Notes: generated by a model not told the origin, from the letters alone. A stretch of 64,000 bases of DNA from Nocardioides sp. GY 10127 (GCF_004919085.1 NZ_STGL01000009.1:248001-312000), one strand, 5' to 3'; positions 1 through 9,631 are shown, counted from the first letter of the stretch. Made by a program: numbers and translations.

Positions 1-273
1 ACCCTCGTCGCGCCCGTCATCGGCCTGCCGCAGCGCGACTTCTGGAACCGAGCCACCGGCGACCTCTTCGACGAGGCCCTCGCCGACCCGTACGACCACG
101 CCCGCTGGGTGTGGGTGCGCGTGGACCTCACCGCCGACGAGCTCAGCAACTCCTCCTCCGCCGACCGCGTCGCTGCCGCCGTCGCCGCCGACCCCGCGCT
201 GCTCTCGCGGTACGTCGTCGCGTACGTGAACGAGGACGTCGCGATCTACCGCCGGATCGGGGACCCGTCGTGA
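1..273 (+). CDS. C-terminal fragment of a membrane glycosyltransferase-like protein (partial)
   Basis: An open frame enters from the left edge and ends at TGA 271-273, leaving the last 90 residues. The fragment is soluble, with a WVWVRVDL strand and an ending rich in aromatic and charged residues (YVNEDVAIYRRIG). Such tails are common on the extracytoplasmic C-terminus of polytopic GT39/GT87-like glycosyltransferases. That assignment is inference from the tail and from context: the next two genes are glycosyltransferases and the downstream start overlaps this stop in a GTGA junction, so it is the upstream gene of one operon. No catalytic motif lies inside the window. Confidence 0.5.
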   Translation, partial: TLVAPVIGLPQRDFWNRATGDLFDEALADPYDHARWVWVRVDLTADELSNSSSADRVAAAVAADPALLSRYVVAYVNEDVAIYRRIGDPS

Positions 274-3200
274 GCGGGGGTTCCGGGGAGCCGCGGGGGG
301 GTCAGCCGCCGCGGGCGCCGCGTCCCGTCTACCGCCCTGCGCCTTCGAAGGGGCCGGGTGGTGCTGGTGCTGGCGCTGCCGGTGCTGCTCCGGCGGGTGC
401 GTCTGGGGGCGGTGCTACGTCGGCCGCCGGCCCCCGCCGTCCTGCCCCGCGTGTGTACCGTCCGGCGCCGTCCAAGCGTGCCCCCGCGGCTGATGAGGCG
501 GCTGCGGCGGCTGCTGCGGCTGCTGCGGCTGCTGCGGCCGATGAGGCTGCTGAGGCCGCTGGTGAGTCGCGGGGGGCTGCCCCGGGGCCGGCCGAGCGTT
601 CGGTCCTCGTGTCCGCGAGGACCGTTCTGGCCCGCGACGAGTCCTCCCACGCTCAGCAGGCACCGGCTGAGGACGCTTCGGTCCTCGCGCCCACGAGGAC
701 CGAAGCGGAGCAGCCGCCCGGGGCCGGTGCCGACGCGGCTGGGCCTGGTGCTGGCGGGTCGGCCGGCACTGCTGAGTCCGCTGGTGCTGCTGAGCCCGCT
801 GAGGCGCTGCTGCCGGCCGATCAGCCTTCGGTCCTCGCGGACACGAGGACCGAACGCCTCCCCGACGAGGGTGTCCACGCTCAGGAAGACCCGGCTGCGG
901 AGGCTTCGGTCCTCACGGGGCACGGGAACCGGCTGTCGGGCGGCGCGCTGCCGGCCGGGACACCGTCGGTCGAGGAGCTCACCCAGCAGGTGGCCCGCGA
1001 GGTGGCCGCCGAGAACGCGCATCGCCGGGCTGCCGCCAAGGCTGCGGCCGAGCGGCAGGCGGCGAGGCGGCACGACGACTGGGTCGAGGTCGAGCGCCGT
1101 GAGCGCGACCGCATCGCGGCCGAGCGGCTCGCCGCTGCCCGGCTCGAGGCGATCGAGGAGGAGCGACTCGCCGCCGAGCAGGCTGAGGCGGAGCGTCTGG
1201 CTGCCGAGCGTGCGGAGGCGGAGCGTCTTGAGGTAGCTCGTCGTGAGGCTGAGCGCCTCGCGGCTGAGCGGGCCGCGGCTGCACGGCTGGAAGCGGCTCG
1301 GCTTGCCGAGGAGCGGCGGCTCGAGGCCGAGCGCCTGGAGGCTGCACGCCGTGAGGCCGAGCGTCTTGAGGCCGAGCGTCTTGAGGCAGCTCGCCTGGAG
1401 GCGGAGCGGCTCGAGGCGGAGCGGCTCGAGGCAGTTCGTCGTGAGGCCGAGCGTCTTGAGGCAGCTCGCCTGGAGGCGGAGCGGCTCGAGGCAGTTCGTC
1501 GTGAGGCTGAGCGGCTAGAGGCCGAGCGGCTAGAAGCCGAGCGGCTTGAGGCAGCGCGCCGGGAAGCAGAGCGCCTGGAGGCGGAAAGGCTCGCGGCCGA
1601 ACGGGCTGAAGCCGAGCGCCTGGAGGCGGAGCGGATCGAGGCTGCCCGCCGTGAGGCAGCCCGCCTGGAGGCAGCGCGCCGCGAGGCCGAGCGGCTGGCC
1701 GCCGAGCGGGCCGCGGCGGAGCGGGCCGAGGCGGAGCGGGCCGAGGCCGCCCGCATCGAGGCAGCCCGCATCGAGGCAGCCCGTCTGGCGGCGGAGCGGG
1801 CCGAGGCCGAGCGACTCGCCGAGCAGCGGCTGGCCGCGGAGCGCGAGCAGCTGGAGGCGGAGCGTCGTCGGCTGGAGGCGGAGCGGCTCGCGGCCCAGCG
1901 CGCCGAGGCGGAGCGCCTGGAGGCGGAGCGCGTCGAGCGCGAGCGCCTGGAGGCCGAGCGGGCCCAGCTGGAGGCGGAGCGCCGGCGCCTGGAGCAGGAG
2001 CGACTGGCGGCCGAGCGGGCGGAGGTCGAGCGGCGGGAGGCGGCCGAGGCCGAGGCCCGGCGCCGCGCCGAGGCCCAGGCCGAGCAGGACCGCCTCGAGG
2101 CCGAGCGCCGCGAGCAGCAGCGTCGGGAGGAGGCGCAGCAGGCCGCGGCCCGGCGCGACGCCGAGCGGCAGGAGCTGGAGCGCCTCGAGCTGGAGCGCGT
2201 CGCCGCCGAGCGCGCCGAGGCCGAGCGGCGCGAGCGCGCCGAGGCCGAGTGGCTCGCCGCGGAGCAGGCAGAGGCCCGTCGCCTGGAGGCCGAGCGCGCG
2301 GAGGCCGAGCGCTTCGCCGGCGAGGCCCGTCGACTCGCCGCCGAGGCGGAGCGGCTCCTCCGGGAGGCCGCCGAGGCCGAGCGCGCCGTCGAGGAGGCGC
2401 AGCGCGCCCTGGCCGAGCTCGAGCGCGCCGAGCACGAGGCGCGTCAGCGCGCCGAGGCCGAGCACCTCGCCCGGGAGCGGGCCGAGGCCGAGCGGCTGGA
2501 GGCGGACCGCCTCGCCCAAGTCCAGGCGGCGGAGGCGGAGGCCGAGCGCCTGGCCGCCGAGCACGCGCAGCAGGCCGAGGCCGAGCGGCTCGAGGCAGAG
2601 CGGGTGGACGCTGCGCGGGCCGAGTCCGAGCAGGCCGCCGCCGCGCTGGCAGCGCAGGGGGCGGTCGAGGCCGAGCGCGCCGCCCTCGAGCAGGCCGAGC
2701 ACGACCGGCTCCTCGCCGAACGCGCCGAGCGGGAGGCCGAGGAGGCTGAGAGCGCCCGCCGACCCAGCCGTCGGGGCGGCCTCCTGAGGCGCCTCCTCGG
2801 CACCACGGACACCCCCGGCGCCGGCGCCCCCGGCGCTCCCACGGGCGAGCCGATGGCCGAGCAGCCGGCGGAGCAGACGGCAGCGGGGGAGCCCGGCGAC
2901 GCGACGGAGCCCTCGGGCGACGGTCCGGACCGACCCCAGTTCACCCTGCTGCGCGGGTTCCTCGAGGACGCCCTCTCCACCTCCGAGCAGGAGGGGCCCG
3001 CGGCCGCCGAGGCGTCCGCCACGCCCGCAGCCGAGCAGACGCCCGACGTGCCCGCCCACGACCCGGCCACCGCCGACGTGACCGCGCCCGCCGCGAGCCA
3101 CGCCGACACCGCGGACGACACCGCCGATGACACCGCCGATGACACCGCGGGCGACACCGCGGGCGACACCGCCGACACCGCCGACACCGCCGCCGCGGCC

Positions 3201-5618
3201 GACGACCGCGCCGCCGACGAGCCCGACGCCGACGCGACGGCCGAGACCCACACCGACGCCACCACCGACGAGACCCACCCCGCCGCGGACACCCACGCGG
3301 ACACCCACGCGGACACCCACGCGGACACCCCCGACGACACCCCCGACGACACCCCCGAGGACACCGACGACGACGGCCCCGGCACCCCGGGCACCGGGCT
3401 GGGCCGCACCCCCGGCAACGACGGCCCGGCCGGCGGCCACCACCGCCCCGACCCGGGCCTCCTGCACGTCACGGACGGCAGCGGCGCGCTGGCGCTGCTC
3501 GCGGACGCACCGGACCTCGACACCGTCCTCACCGACCCGGTCCGGCACCCGCAGGCGCGGCAGGCCCGGCACACCCAGGACGCGTCGGAGCACCGCGCGG
3601 ACCACACCGGCCTGACCGTCGTCCTCCCGCAGGACGACCAGCCCGACCAGAGCAACAAGACCGACCAGCAGAACAAGACCGACCAGCCCGACCCCTTCAC
3701 CACCCGGCTGCCCGCGGGCCTGCTGGTGGACCGCGCGGGCACCCGGGCGCCGGGCGACGTCCTCGGCACGGTCGAGGACGACGTCACCCCGGAGCTCCTG
3801 CGCGAGCACGTCACCGAGCACCAGCACACGGGGGACGCGTGGCCGCTCACGGCGGCGGACCTGGCGCTGCCCCACCTCGCCCCGCTCGACCTGGAGGCAC
3901 ACCCGGCGGACCCGTACCTGTCGAGCCGCATGAGCTACCGCACCGCCCTGCGCGAGGGCTGGCTGCCGTGGCGGGCGGCGGACGGCGTCCTCGTGGTGGC
4001 GACGCTGGGGGAGCCGACCGCGGAGGTCCGGGCGAGCATCGCGGCGCACGTGGCGGCCGACGAGGTGCGGTTCCGCTCGGTGACGAGCGCGCAGCACTGG
4101 GCCGAGGTCGAGCGGCTGCACCGGCCGCGGCTGCTGTTCCACGCGGCTGACTGGCTGGCCGAGCAGAACCCCGAGGCGTCCGCCCGCAGCGGCCTGACCC
4201 GCTGGCAGCAGTGGGCCCCGCTCGCGCTGCTCCTCGCGCTCGTGGCCGGACTGGTGGCGTCCCCGATGCTCACCACGATCCTCACGCTGACCCTGGCCAG
4301 CGTCCTGTTCACCGCCTCGGTCCTGTTCAAGACCGCGGCGGCGGCGCTGGTGCCGGTGCGCCGGCTGCGCGAGCAGCGGGCCCGCCTGGCGGAGATGAAG
4401 GCCCGCGAGGCGGAGGGGCTGGCGCCGATCTGGCGCGACCGGGTGCCGGACGACGAGCTGCCGATCTACACCGTCCTCGTGCCCGCGTACCACGAGGCGT
4501 CCGTCGTGGAGAAGGTCCTCACGAACGTCGGCGTGCTCGACTACCCGACGGACAAGCTCGACGTGATCCTCCTGCTCGAGGAGGACGACACGGAGACGCT
4601 GGCCGTCGCCCGGGCGATGAACCCGCCGGACTACGTGCGGATCGTCGTGGTGCCGGCCGGCTCCCCGCAGACCAAGCCCCGCGCCTGCAACTACGGCCTG
4701 GCGTTCGCCCGCGGCCGCTACGCCGTCATCTTCGACGCCGAGGACCGCCCCGACCCCGACCAGCTCCGCAAGGCCGTCGAGGCGTTCAGCCGCGACGAGT
4801 TCGAGCGGGCCACCGGCCTGAGCGACCGGCCGCCGCTGGCCGTCGTCCAGGCGTCGCTGCACTACTTCAACGCCGACTACAACGTGCTCACGCGGCTGTT
4901 CGCGATCGAGTACGCGCACTGGTTCGAGGCGATGCTGCCGGGCATGGAGATGATGCGTCTCCCGCTGCCGCTGGGCGGCACGTCGAACCACTTCGACACC
5001 GAGGTCCTGCGGGCGCTGGGCGCCTGGGACCCCTACAACGTCACCGAGGACGCCGACGCCGGGCTGCGCGTGACCCTCATGGGCTACCGGGTCGGCGTGA
5101 TCTCCTCCTCCACCGGCGAGGAGGCCTGCTCGGCCACGGCCGCCTGGGTGCGCCAGCGGACCCGCTGGATCAAGGGCTACCTCATGACCACGGCGGTCAA
5201 CACCCGCCACCCGGTCCGGTTCGTGCGCCGCACGGGCCTCGGGGGCGTCGTCGGCATGTTCGGCCTCGTCGCGGCCACCCCGGTCGCGTTCATGGCCTAC
5301 CCGCTGGCCCTGCTGTTCAGCCTCGTCATCGGCCTCGGCGTGCACCTGCCGGGCGTCGTCCTGCCGGACGTGCTCGTGCGCGTCGGCACCGTCTCCTTCA
5401 TCGCCGGCAACCTCGTCATGGTCGTCGCCGCGGGCCTGGCCGCGGCGTGGCGCTACACCTGGCGCATCGGCGCGTTCGCCCCGCTGTACCCCGTCTACTG
5501 GCTGCTGCACTCGGTGGCCGCGTGGCGGGCGTTCTACCAGGTCCTGTTCGACCCGCACCGGTGGGAGAAGACCCCGCACGGACTCACCGAGGACTACGAG
5601 AGCGATGCCCATGCCTGA
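270..5618 (+). CDS. giant coiled-coil protein fused to an XagB-like family 2 glycosyltransferase
   Basis: 1782 residues. The GTG at 270 was chosen because it overlaps the preceding TGA (GTGA coupling); an upstream ATG would run inside the previous gene. Order: VYRPAPSK motif twice (about residues 19-65), Ala-rich stretch, then about 580 residues (245-830) of AERLEAE-type repeats predicting a long alpha-helical coiled coil. An Asp/Thr/His-rich acidic linker (about 900-1050) follows, then a GspE N-terminal/MshEN-like domain (about 1145-1290), two membrane helices (about 1315-1360), and a processive GT2 domain from about 1400 with PAYHEAS, a DAED-type acidic motif, TED near 1592 and QRTRW (QxxRW) near 1629. 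More membrane helices lie at about 1655-1745. An MshEN-like domain in front of a membrane GT2 resembles Agrobacterium XagB and NfrB. Likely a membrane polysaccharide synthase; the substrate is unknown. The coiled coil is unusual for this family. Confidence 0.8.
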   Translation: MSGGSGEPRGGQPPRAPRPVYRPAPSKGPGGAGAGAAGAAPAGASGGGATSAAGPRRPAPRVYRPAPSKRAPAADEAAAAAAAAAAAAAADEAAEAAGESRGAAPGPAERSVLVSARTVLARDESSHAQQAPAEDASVLAPTRTEAEQPPGAGADAAGPGAGGSAGTAESAGAAEPAEALLPADQPSVLADTRTERLPDEGVHAQEDPAAEASVLTGHGNRLSGGALPAGTPSVEELTQQVAREVAAENAHRRAAAKAAAERQAARRHDDWVEVERRERDRIAAERLAAARLEAIEEERLAAEQAEAERLAAERAEAERLEVARREAERLAAERAAAARLEAARLAEERRLEAERLEAARREAERLEAERLEAARLEAERLEAERLEAVRREAERLEAARLEAERLEAVRREAERLEAERLEAERLEAARREAERLEAERLAAERAEAERLEAERIEAARREAARLEAARREAERLAAERAAAERAEAERAEAARIEAARIEAARLAAERAEAERLAEQRLAAEREQLEAERRRLEAERLAAQRAEAERLEAERVERERLEAERAQLEAERRRLEQERLAAERAEVERREAAEAEARRRAEAQAEQDRLEAERREQQRREEAQQAAARRDAERQELERLELERVAAERAEAERRERAEAEWLAAEQAEARRLEAERAEAERFAGEARRLAAEAERLLREAAEAERAVEEAQRALAELERAEHEARQRAEAEHLARERAEAERLEADRLAQVQAAEAEAERLAAEHAQQAEAERLEAERVDAARAESEQAAAALAAQGAVEAERAALEQAEHDRLLAERAEREAEEAESARRPSRRGGLLRRLLGTTDTPGAGAPGAPTGEPMAEQPAEQTAAGEPGDATEPSGDGPDRPQFTLLRGFLEDALSTSEQEGPAAAEASATPAAEQTPDVPAHDPATADVTAPAASHADTADDTADDTADDTAGDTAGDTADTADTAAAADDRAADEPDADATAETHTDATTDETHPAADTHADTHADTHADTPDDTPDDTPEDTDDDGPGTPGTGLGRTPGNDGPAGGHHRPDPGLLHVTDGSGALALLADAPDLDTVLTDPVRHPQARQARHTQDASEHRADHTGLTVVLPQDDQPDQSNKTDQQNKTDQPDPFTTRLPAGLLVDRAGTRAPGDVLGTVEDDVTPELLREHVTEHQHTGDAWPLTAADLALPHLAPLDLEAHPADPYLSSRMSYRTALREGWLPWRAADGVLVVATLGEPTAEVRASIAAHVAADEVRFRSVTSAQHWAEVERLHRPRLLFHAADWLAEQNPEASARSGLTRWQQWAPLALLLALVAGLVASPMLTTILTLTLASVLFTASVLFKTAAAALVPVRRLREQRARLAEMKAREAEGLAPIWRDRVPDDELPIYTVLVPAYHEASVVEKVLTNVGVLDYPTDKLDVILLLEEDDTETLAVARAMNPPDYVRIVVVPAGSPQTKPRACNYGLAFARGRYAVIFDAEDRPDPDQLRKAVEAFSRDEFERATGLSDRPPLAVVQASLHYFNADYNVLTRLFAIEYAHWFEAMLPGMEMMRLPLPLGGTSNHFDTEVLRALGAWDPYNVTEDADAGLRVTLMGYRVGVISSSTGEEACSATAAWVRQRTRWIKGYLMTTAVNTRHPVRFVRRTGLGGVVGMFGLVAATPVAFMAYPLALLFSLVIGLGVHLPGVVLPDVLVRVGTVSFIAGNLVMVVAAGLAAAWRYTWRIGAFAPLYPVYWLLHSVAAWRAFYQVLFDPHRWEKTPHGLTEDYESDAHA
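599..914. repeat. in-frame palindromic repeats inside the XagB-like gene
   Basis: Three palindromes with 6-nt loops share the arm CGGTCCTCG/CGAGGACCG: 601-624 (9-bp arms), 676-705 (12-bp arms) and 827-854 (11-bp arms). A half copy lies at about 903-913. The cores are spaced 78, 150 and 78 nt apart, all multiples of three. They encode SVLVSART, SVLAPTRT, SVLADTRT and SVLTGHG. A longer unit with DExxHAQxxPAxxA between copies is duplicated as well. Confidence 0.8.
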
Positions 5619-6855
5619 GCAGCCCGCCCAGCAGTCGATCCAGCAGTCGAACCACGAGCCGGTCACGCAGCCGACCCCGCAACCGGCCCCCCAGCCGCCC
5701 CATCACCCGGCCCCGCCTGCGGTCACGGCCGTCCCGTCGTCCGGGCCGGGAAGCCTCCCGCGCGACGTGCCGGGCCCGGACGTCACGCGCCCGCTGCGCC
5801 CCCGCGTCGCCTACGTGCTGCCCGTGTACAACGAGGGCGAGAACCTCGCCTACTTCCACGCGACGCTGGTGGGCGCGCTGCGGGCGCGGCCGGACCTCCA
5901 GGTGGAGTTCGTGTACGTGGACGACGGCTCGCGCGACGACTCCCTCGACCAGCTGCTCATGCTGCGCGAGCAGGACCCCCGCGTCACCGTGCTCTCGCTG
6001 TCGCGCAACCGCGGCCACCAGACGGCCGTCACCGCCGGGCTCGACGTGGTCGAGGACGCCGACGCGGTGATCGTCATGGACACCGACCTCCAGGACCCGC
6101 CGTCGATCAGCCTCGAGATGGTGCACCGCTGGGAGCTCGGTGCCGACGTGGTCTACGGCCAGCGCCGCAGCCGGCAGGACACGCACTTCAAGCGCTGGAC
6201 GGCGTTCGCCTTCTACTGGGTGCTCGACAAGCTCTCCGACGTCGCGATCCCGCGCAACACCGGCGACTTCCGGCTGATGGACCGCCGCGTCGTCGCCGAG
6301 GTGGCCCGCTACCGCGAGCACGACCGCTTCCTGCGCGGCATCGTCGCGCACGTCGGGTTCCGCCAGGAGGCGCTGCTCTTCGACCGCGACGCGCGGTTCG
6401 CCGGCACGTCCGGCTACCCCCTGCGCACGATGCTGCGCTTCGCCGCCAACGGCATCATCGGGTTCTCCACCACGCCGCTGTCGATGATCTCCCGCCTCGG
6501 CGGGTTCATCTCGGCGCTGTCGGTGCTGGTCGCGGCCTACATCGCCGGGGTCAAGATCTTCACCCCGGAGCACGCGGTGCCCGGGTGGGCGTTCCTGGGC
6601 GTCGGCATGTTCCTGCTGTCGGGCCTGCAGATCATGATGATCGGCGTCATCGGGTCCTACCTCGGACGCGTGTACGCGCAGAGCCAGGGCCGGCCGCTGT
6701 ACTCGCTGGCGCTGTTCGCGCGCGGCGTGCCCGCGGGCACGCCCCGCCGCCCCGACCCGGCCGAGCTGGGGCTGGCCGGGAACGTGGCCAGCAACGTCGG
6801 CGCCGGGAACGTCGCGATCAGAGGGACGGCCGCCAGCGACGCAGCTCGCGGCTGA
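5605..6855 (+). CDS. GtrB/DPM1-like polyprenyl-phosphate glycosyltransferase (GT2)
   Basis: 416 residues; ATG 5605 (or ATG 5611) overlaps the end of the XagB-like gene by 14 (or 8) nt, so translation is probably coupled. A Pro/Gln-rich tail of about 60 residues precedes a GT-A domain with VLPVYNEGENL, VYVDDGSRDDS and MDTDLQDPP, the dolichol-phosphate-mannose-synthase/GtrB signature including the DxD-like metal site. NTGDFRLMDRRV is also typical. Two hydrophobic helices follow (about residues 295-360), as in GtrB proteins that load a sugar onto undecaprenyl phosphate for use outside the membrane. With a GT39-like gene upstream, this could supply the lipid-linked donor. The sugar cannot be read from sequence. 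The 3' end overlaps the convergent gene by 38 nt. Confidence 0.85.
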   Translation: MPMPEQPAQQSIQQSNHEPVTQPTPQPAPQPPHHPAPPAVTAVPSSGPGSLPRDVPGPDVTRPLRPRVAYVLPVYNEGENLAYFHATLVGALRARPDLQVEFVYVDDGSRDDSLDQLLMLREQDPRVTVLSLSRNRGHQTAVTAGLDVVEDADAVIVMDTDLQDPPSISLEMVHRWELGADVVYGQRRSRQDTHFKRWTAFAFYWVLDKLSDVAIPRNTGDFRLMDRRVVAEVARYREHDRFLRGIVAHVGFRQEALLFDRDARFAGTSGYPLRTMLRFAANGIIGFSTTPLSMISRLGGFISALSVLVAAYIAGVKIFTPEHAVPGWAFLGVGMFLLSGLQIMMIGVIGSYLGRVYAQSQGRPLYSLALFARGVPAGTPRRPDPAELGLAGNVASNVGAGNVAIRGTAASDAARG

Positions 6856-9631
6856 ACGCCTCGGCGTCGACCATGCTGCGGTCGACCGTCATGGGCTCCT
6901 GCCCGGCGTTCGCCAGCTCGACGCGCCAGCCCCGCGAGCCCGGCTCGCCGGACATCGTCACCGCGGTGGCGCCGTCGTAGACGTCGAAGCGCTCGGCCTC
7001 GTCGCGGTGCCGCACGGTGACGACGCCGAGGGAGTCGATCTCCACCGACGCGGGCGCCTTGCGCAGCACCAGCGCCACCACGAGGAGGACGACGGCCACG
7101 ACCGCCGCGCCCACCATGAGCGGGTGGGCGGAGGCCACGTCGGCGAACGGCTGCGACCAGTCGGCGAGGATCGCGGAGTAGGCGGTGACGCCGGCCGCGA
7201 CCGCGGCCAGCACCAGCAGCAGCGAGGAGACGGCGTTGCCGCGGCTGCCGGAGACCGCCACGGACGCCGGTCCGGGGTCCACCGCACCGGCGGCAGCGGG
7301 CCGGGAGACGGCAGGGGCCGCAGCCGCCGCCGTCGGCTCCCCGCCCCGCGGGCCGGTGCCGGCCTCGGCGGCGCGCAGCCGCGCGGTGACCTCGGCGAGC
7401 TGCGCGGTGAGCTCCTCGACGCGCTGCTCGGCGGAGAGCCGGTCCTGGTAAGCACCCTCGACCAGCTCGTGCGCGTGCCGGACGGAGGACTCGACGGCCT
7501 GGCGCTCGACCTCGCGCTGGGCCAGGGCGTCCTCGGCCTCGCCGCGCAGGCGTGCGGCTTCGGCGGCCGCGTTCTCGGCGGCGATCCGGGCCTGGACGGC
7601 CTCGGCGAGCTCGGCGGCGTGCCGCTGCTCGGCGGAGGCGATGTCCTGCAGCGCCTCGACGGTGCGCTGCTCGGCGGCCTCGCGCTCGGCCTGGGCGGCG
7701 GCAGCCGTCTCGGCGGCGGCGCGCGCGGACTCCTCGGCCTCGGCGCGCAGCCCGGCGGCCGCGGCAGCGGCCGCCTCCGCGACGGTGCGGGCCTGGTGCG
7801 CCTCGCCGGCCTGGCGGGCCTCGGTCGCGGCGGCGGCCTCGGCGGCGGCGCGGCCCTCGTGGGCCATGCGCGCGGTCTCGGCCTCCTGCTCGGCGGCCCG
7901 GTGGGCGGCGGAGAGCGCCGCGGCGGCCGCGGCGGCGGCGACGGCCTGCTCGCGCGCGGACTCCTCCGCGGCGTGCCGCTCGTCCTGGGCGGTGCGGGCC
8001 TGCTCGGCGGACGCCAGCGCGGACTGCTCGGCGGCCTGGCGCTCGGCCTGGGCCCGGCCGGCGGCCTCGGTCGCGGCGGCAGTGGCCTGCTCGGCGGCCT
8101 CGCGGGCCGCGGCGGCGACGCGGGCGGCCTCCTCGGCCACGGTCCGGGCCTGGTGCGCCTCCGCGGCCAGCCGCAGCTGCTCCTCGGTGGTGGCCTCGGC
8201 GGCGGCGCGGGCCTCGTGCGCGGCGCGCGCGGAGCCGGCCTCGGTCTCGGCGATCTGCCGGGCCTCGGTGAGCTCGGCGGCGGCGGTGAGCGCCGCGGTG
8301 GCCTGCTGCTGGGCGGCCTCCTCGGCGGCGCGGCGCTGCTGCTGGGCGACGTCCGCGGCCTCGGCAGCGACCAGGGCGGCGGCCTCGGCCCCCTCGCGGG
8401 CGGCCTGGGCGCCGGTGGCGGTCTCGGCGGCGGCGCGCGCGGCCTCCTCCGCCTCCCCGCGCAGCCGGGCGGACTCGGCGGCGGCCGCCTGCGCGGCCTC
8501 GTGCGCGGCGTGGGCAGCGGCGGCGGCCTCGGCCTGCTCCAGCGCGCGCTGGTCGGCCAGCGTCCGCTCGGCGTGGGCCTGCTCGGCGACCTGCTCGGCG
8601 GCGAGGCGCTGCTGCTGGGCGTCCTCGGCGACGCGGGCGGCCTCGGCGGCGGCCTGCTCGGCGCGGGTGCGGTCGCCGTGGGCGGCCGCGGCCTCCTCGG
8701 CCCGGGCGCGGGCCTCGGACTCGGCGTGGGCGCGCGCGGCCAGCGCGTCGGCGGCGGCCTGGCCCTGCTCGGCGGCGGTGGTCTCGGCGAGGGCGCGGGC
8801 GCTGATCGCCGCGGCGGCGCTCGTCTCGGCGGCCTCGCGGGCGGCGACGGCCTCGGCGGCGGTGGCCTCGGCGGCCTCGCGGGCCTCGGCGGTGGCCTGG
8901 GCGCGCTCCTCGGCCATCCGGGCGGCGTGCTCGGCGTTCTCCCGGTCGGAGTGGGAGAGGGTGGCGGCCTCGCCGTGGGCGGTGGCGGCCTGCTCGGCGG
9001 CCAGCCGGGCCGTGTGGGCCTGCTCGGCCTCGGCGATCCGGGCGGTGGCGGCCTCCTCGGCGGCCTGCCGGGCGGCGAGGGCCTCCTGGACGGCGGCGGC
9101 CCGCTCGGCCGCCTTCTTCTCGGCCTCGCGCTGGGCGTCGGCGGCGGCCGCGGCGGCCTGCTCGGCGTCCGTGCGGGCCCGCTGCGCCTCCTCGAGGGCC
9201 TCGGCGGTCTCGGCGGTGCGCTGCTCGGCCTCGTCCCGGCGCTGGACGTGCTCGAGGACGGCGGCCTCGGCGACCTCCCGCGCGGCGACCGCGTCGGCCA
9301 GCGCCCGCTCGGCGGCCTCGCGGGCCTGCTGGGCCTCGGCGGCGGCGCGGGCGTGCTCGGCGGCGGCCTCGTCCGCGGCCTGTCGCGCCCGGGCGGACGC
9401 GGCGGCGGCCTCCTCGGCGACCAGCCGCTCGGCGGCCTGCTCGCTGGCGGCCTGCTCGGCGCTCACGCGGAGCCCGGCGGCGCGCTCGGCGGCCGCGGTC
9501 TGGGCCGCGATCCGCGACTGCATCTCCTCGAGGGTGGGGGCGTCGAGGGGCGTCTCGCCCTTGCGGCGGCGCCAGCGGCTGGAGGAGGCGCCCGAGGCGG
9601 GATCGGTGGGCGGCGTCGCGGAGCTGTTCAT
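6818..9631 (-). CDS. large Ala/Glu-rich coiled-coil protein with two C-terminal membrane helices
   Basis: 937 residues. A short basic N-terminus (SRWRRRK) precedes about 700 residues of Ala-rich heptads (AAEEAARAAAEA-type), expected to form a very long coiled coil. Then come an Ala/Pro/Gly linker and two hydrophobic helices (about residues 775-795 and 815-835). The C-terminal domain of about 90 residues is small, soluble and beta-rich, with a RDEAERFDVYDGATAV segment resembling a PH-like bacterial domain. There is no enzymatic motif. It converges on the GtrB-like gene with a 38-nt overlap. It resembles the coiled-coil half of the neighbouring XagB-like protein in composition, so a shared scaffold role is possible but is inference. 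Confidence 0.75.
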   Translation of the reverse strand: MNSSATPPTDPASGASSSRWRRRKGETPLDAPTLEEMQSRIAAQTAAAERAAGLRVSAEQAASEQAAERLVAEEAAAASARARQAADEAAAEHARAAAEAQQAREAAERALADAVAAREVAEAAVLEHVQRRDEAEQRTAETAEALEEAQRARTDAEQAAAAAADAQREAEKKAAERAAAVQEALAARQAAEEAATARIAEAEQAHTARLAAEQAATAHGEAATLSHSDRENAEHAARMAEERAQATAEAREAAEATAAEAVAAREAAETSAAAAISARALAETTAAEQGQAAADALAARAHAESEARARAEEAAAAHGDRTRAEQAAAEAARVAEDAQQQRLAAEQVAEQAHAERTLADQRALEQAEAAAAAHAAHEAAQAAAAESARLRGEAEEAARAAAETATGAQAAREGAEAAALVAAEAADVAQQQRRAAEEAAQQQATAALTAAAELTEARQIAETEAGSARAAHEARAAAEATTEEQLRLAAEAHQARTVAEEAARVAAAAREAAEQATAAATEAAGRAQAERQAAEQSALASAEQARTAQDERHAAEESAREQAVAAAAAAAALSAAHRAAEQEAETARMAHEGRAAAEAAAATEARQAGEAHQARTVAEAAAAAAAGLRAEAEESARAAAETAAAAQAEREAAEQRTVEALQDIASAEQRHAAELAEAVQARIAAENAAAEAARLRGEAEDALAQREVERQAVESSVRHAHELVEGAYQDRLSAEQRVEELTAQLAEVTARLRAAEAGTGPRGGEPTAAAAAPAVSRPAAAGAVDPGPASVAVSGSRGNAVSSLLLVLAAVAAGVTAYSAILADWSQPFADVASAHPLMVGAAVVAVVLLVVALVLRKAPASVEIDSLGVVTVRHRDEAERFDVYDGATAVTMSGEPGSRGWRVELANAGQEPMTVDRSMVDAEAFSRELRRWRPSL

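Noticed and set aside
111..269. Earlier in-frame start for the XagB-like gene
   Set aside because: It would overlap the preceding gene by about 160 bp with an Arg-rich nonsense N-terminus; GTG 270 gives a coupled 4-nt overlap.
599..914. CRISPR-like repetition
   Set aside because: Units are palindromes in a coding frame at 78- or 150-nt spacing with no constant-length unique spacers and no cas genes.
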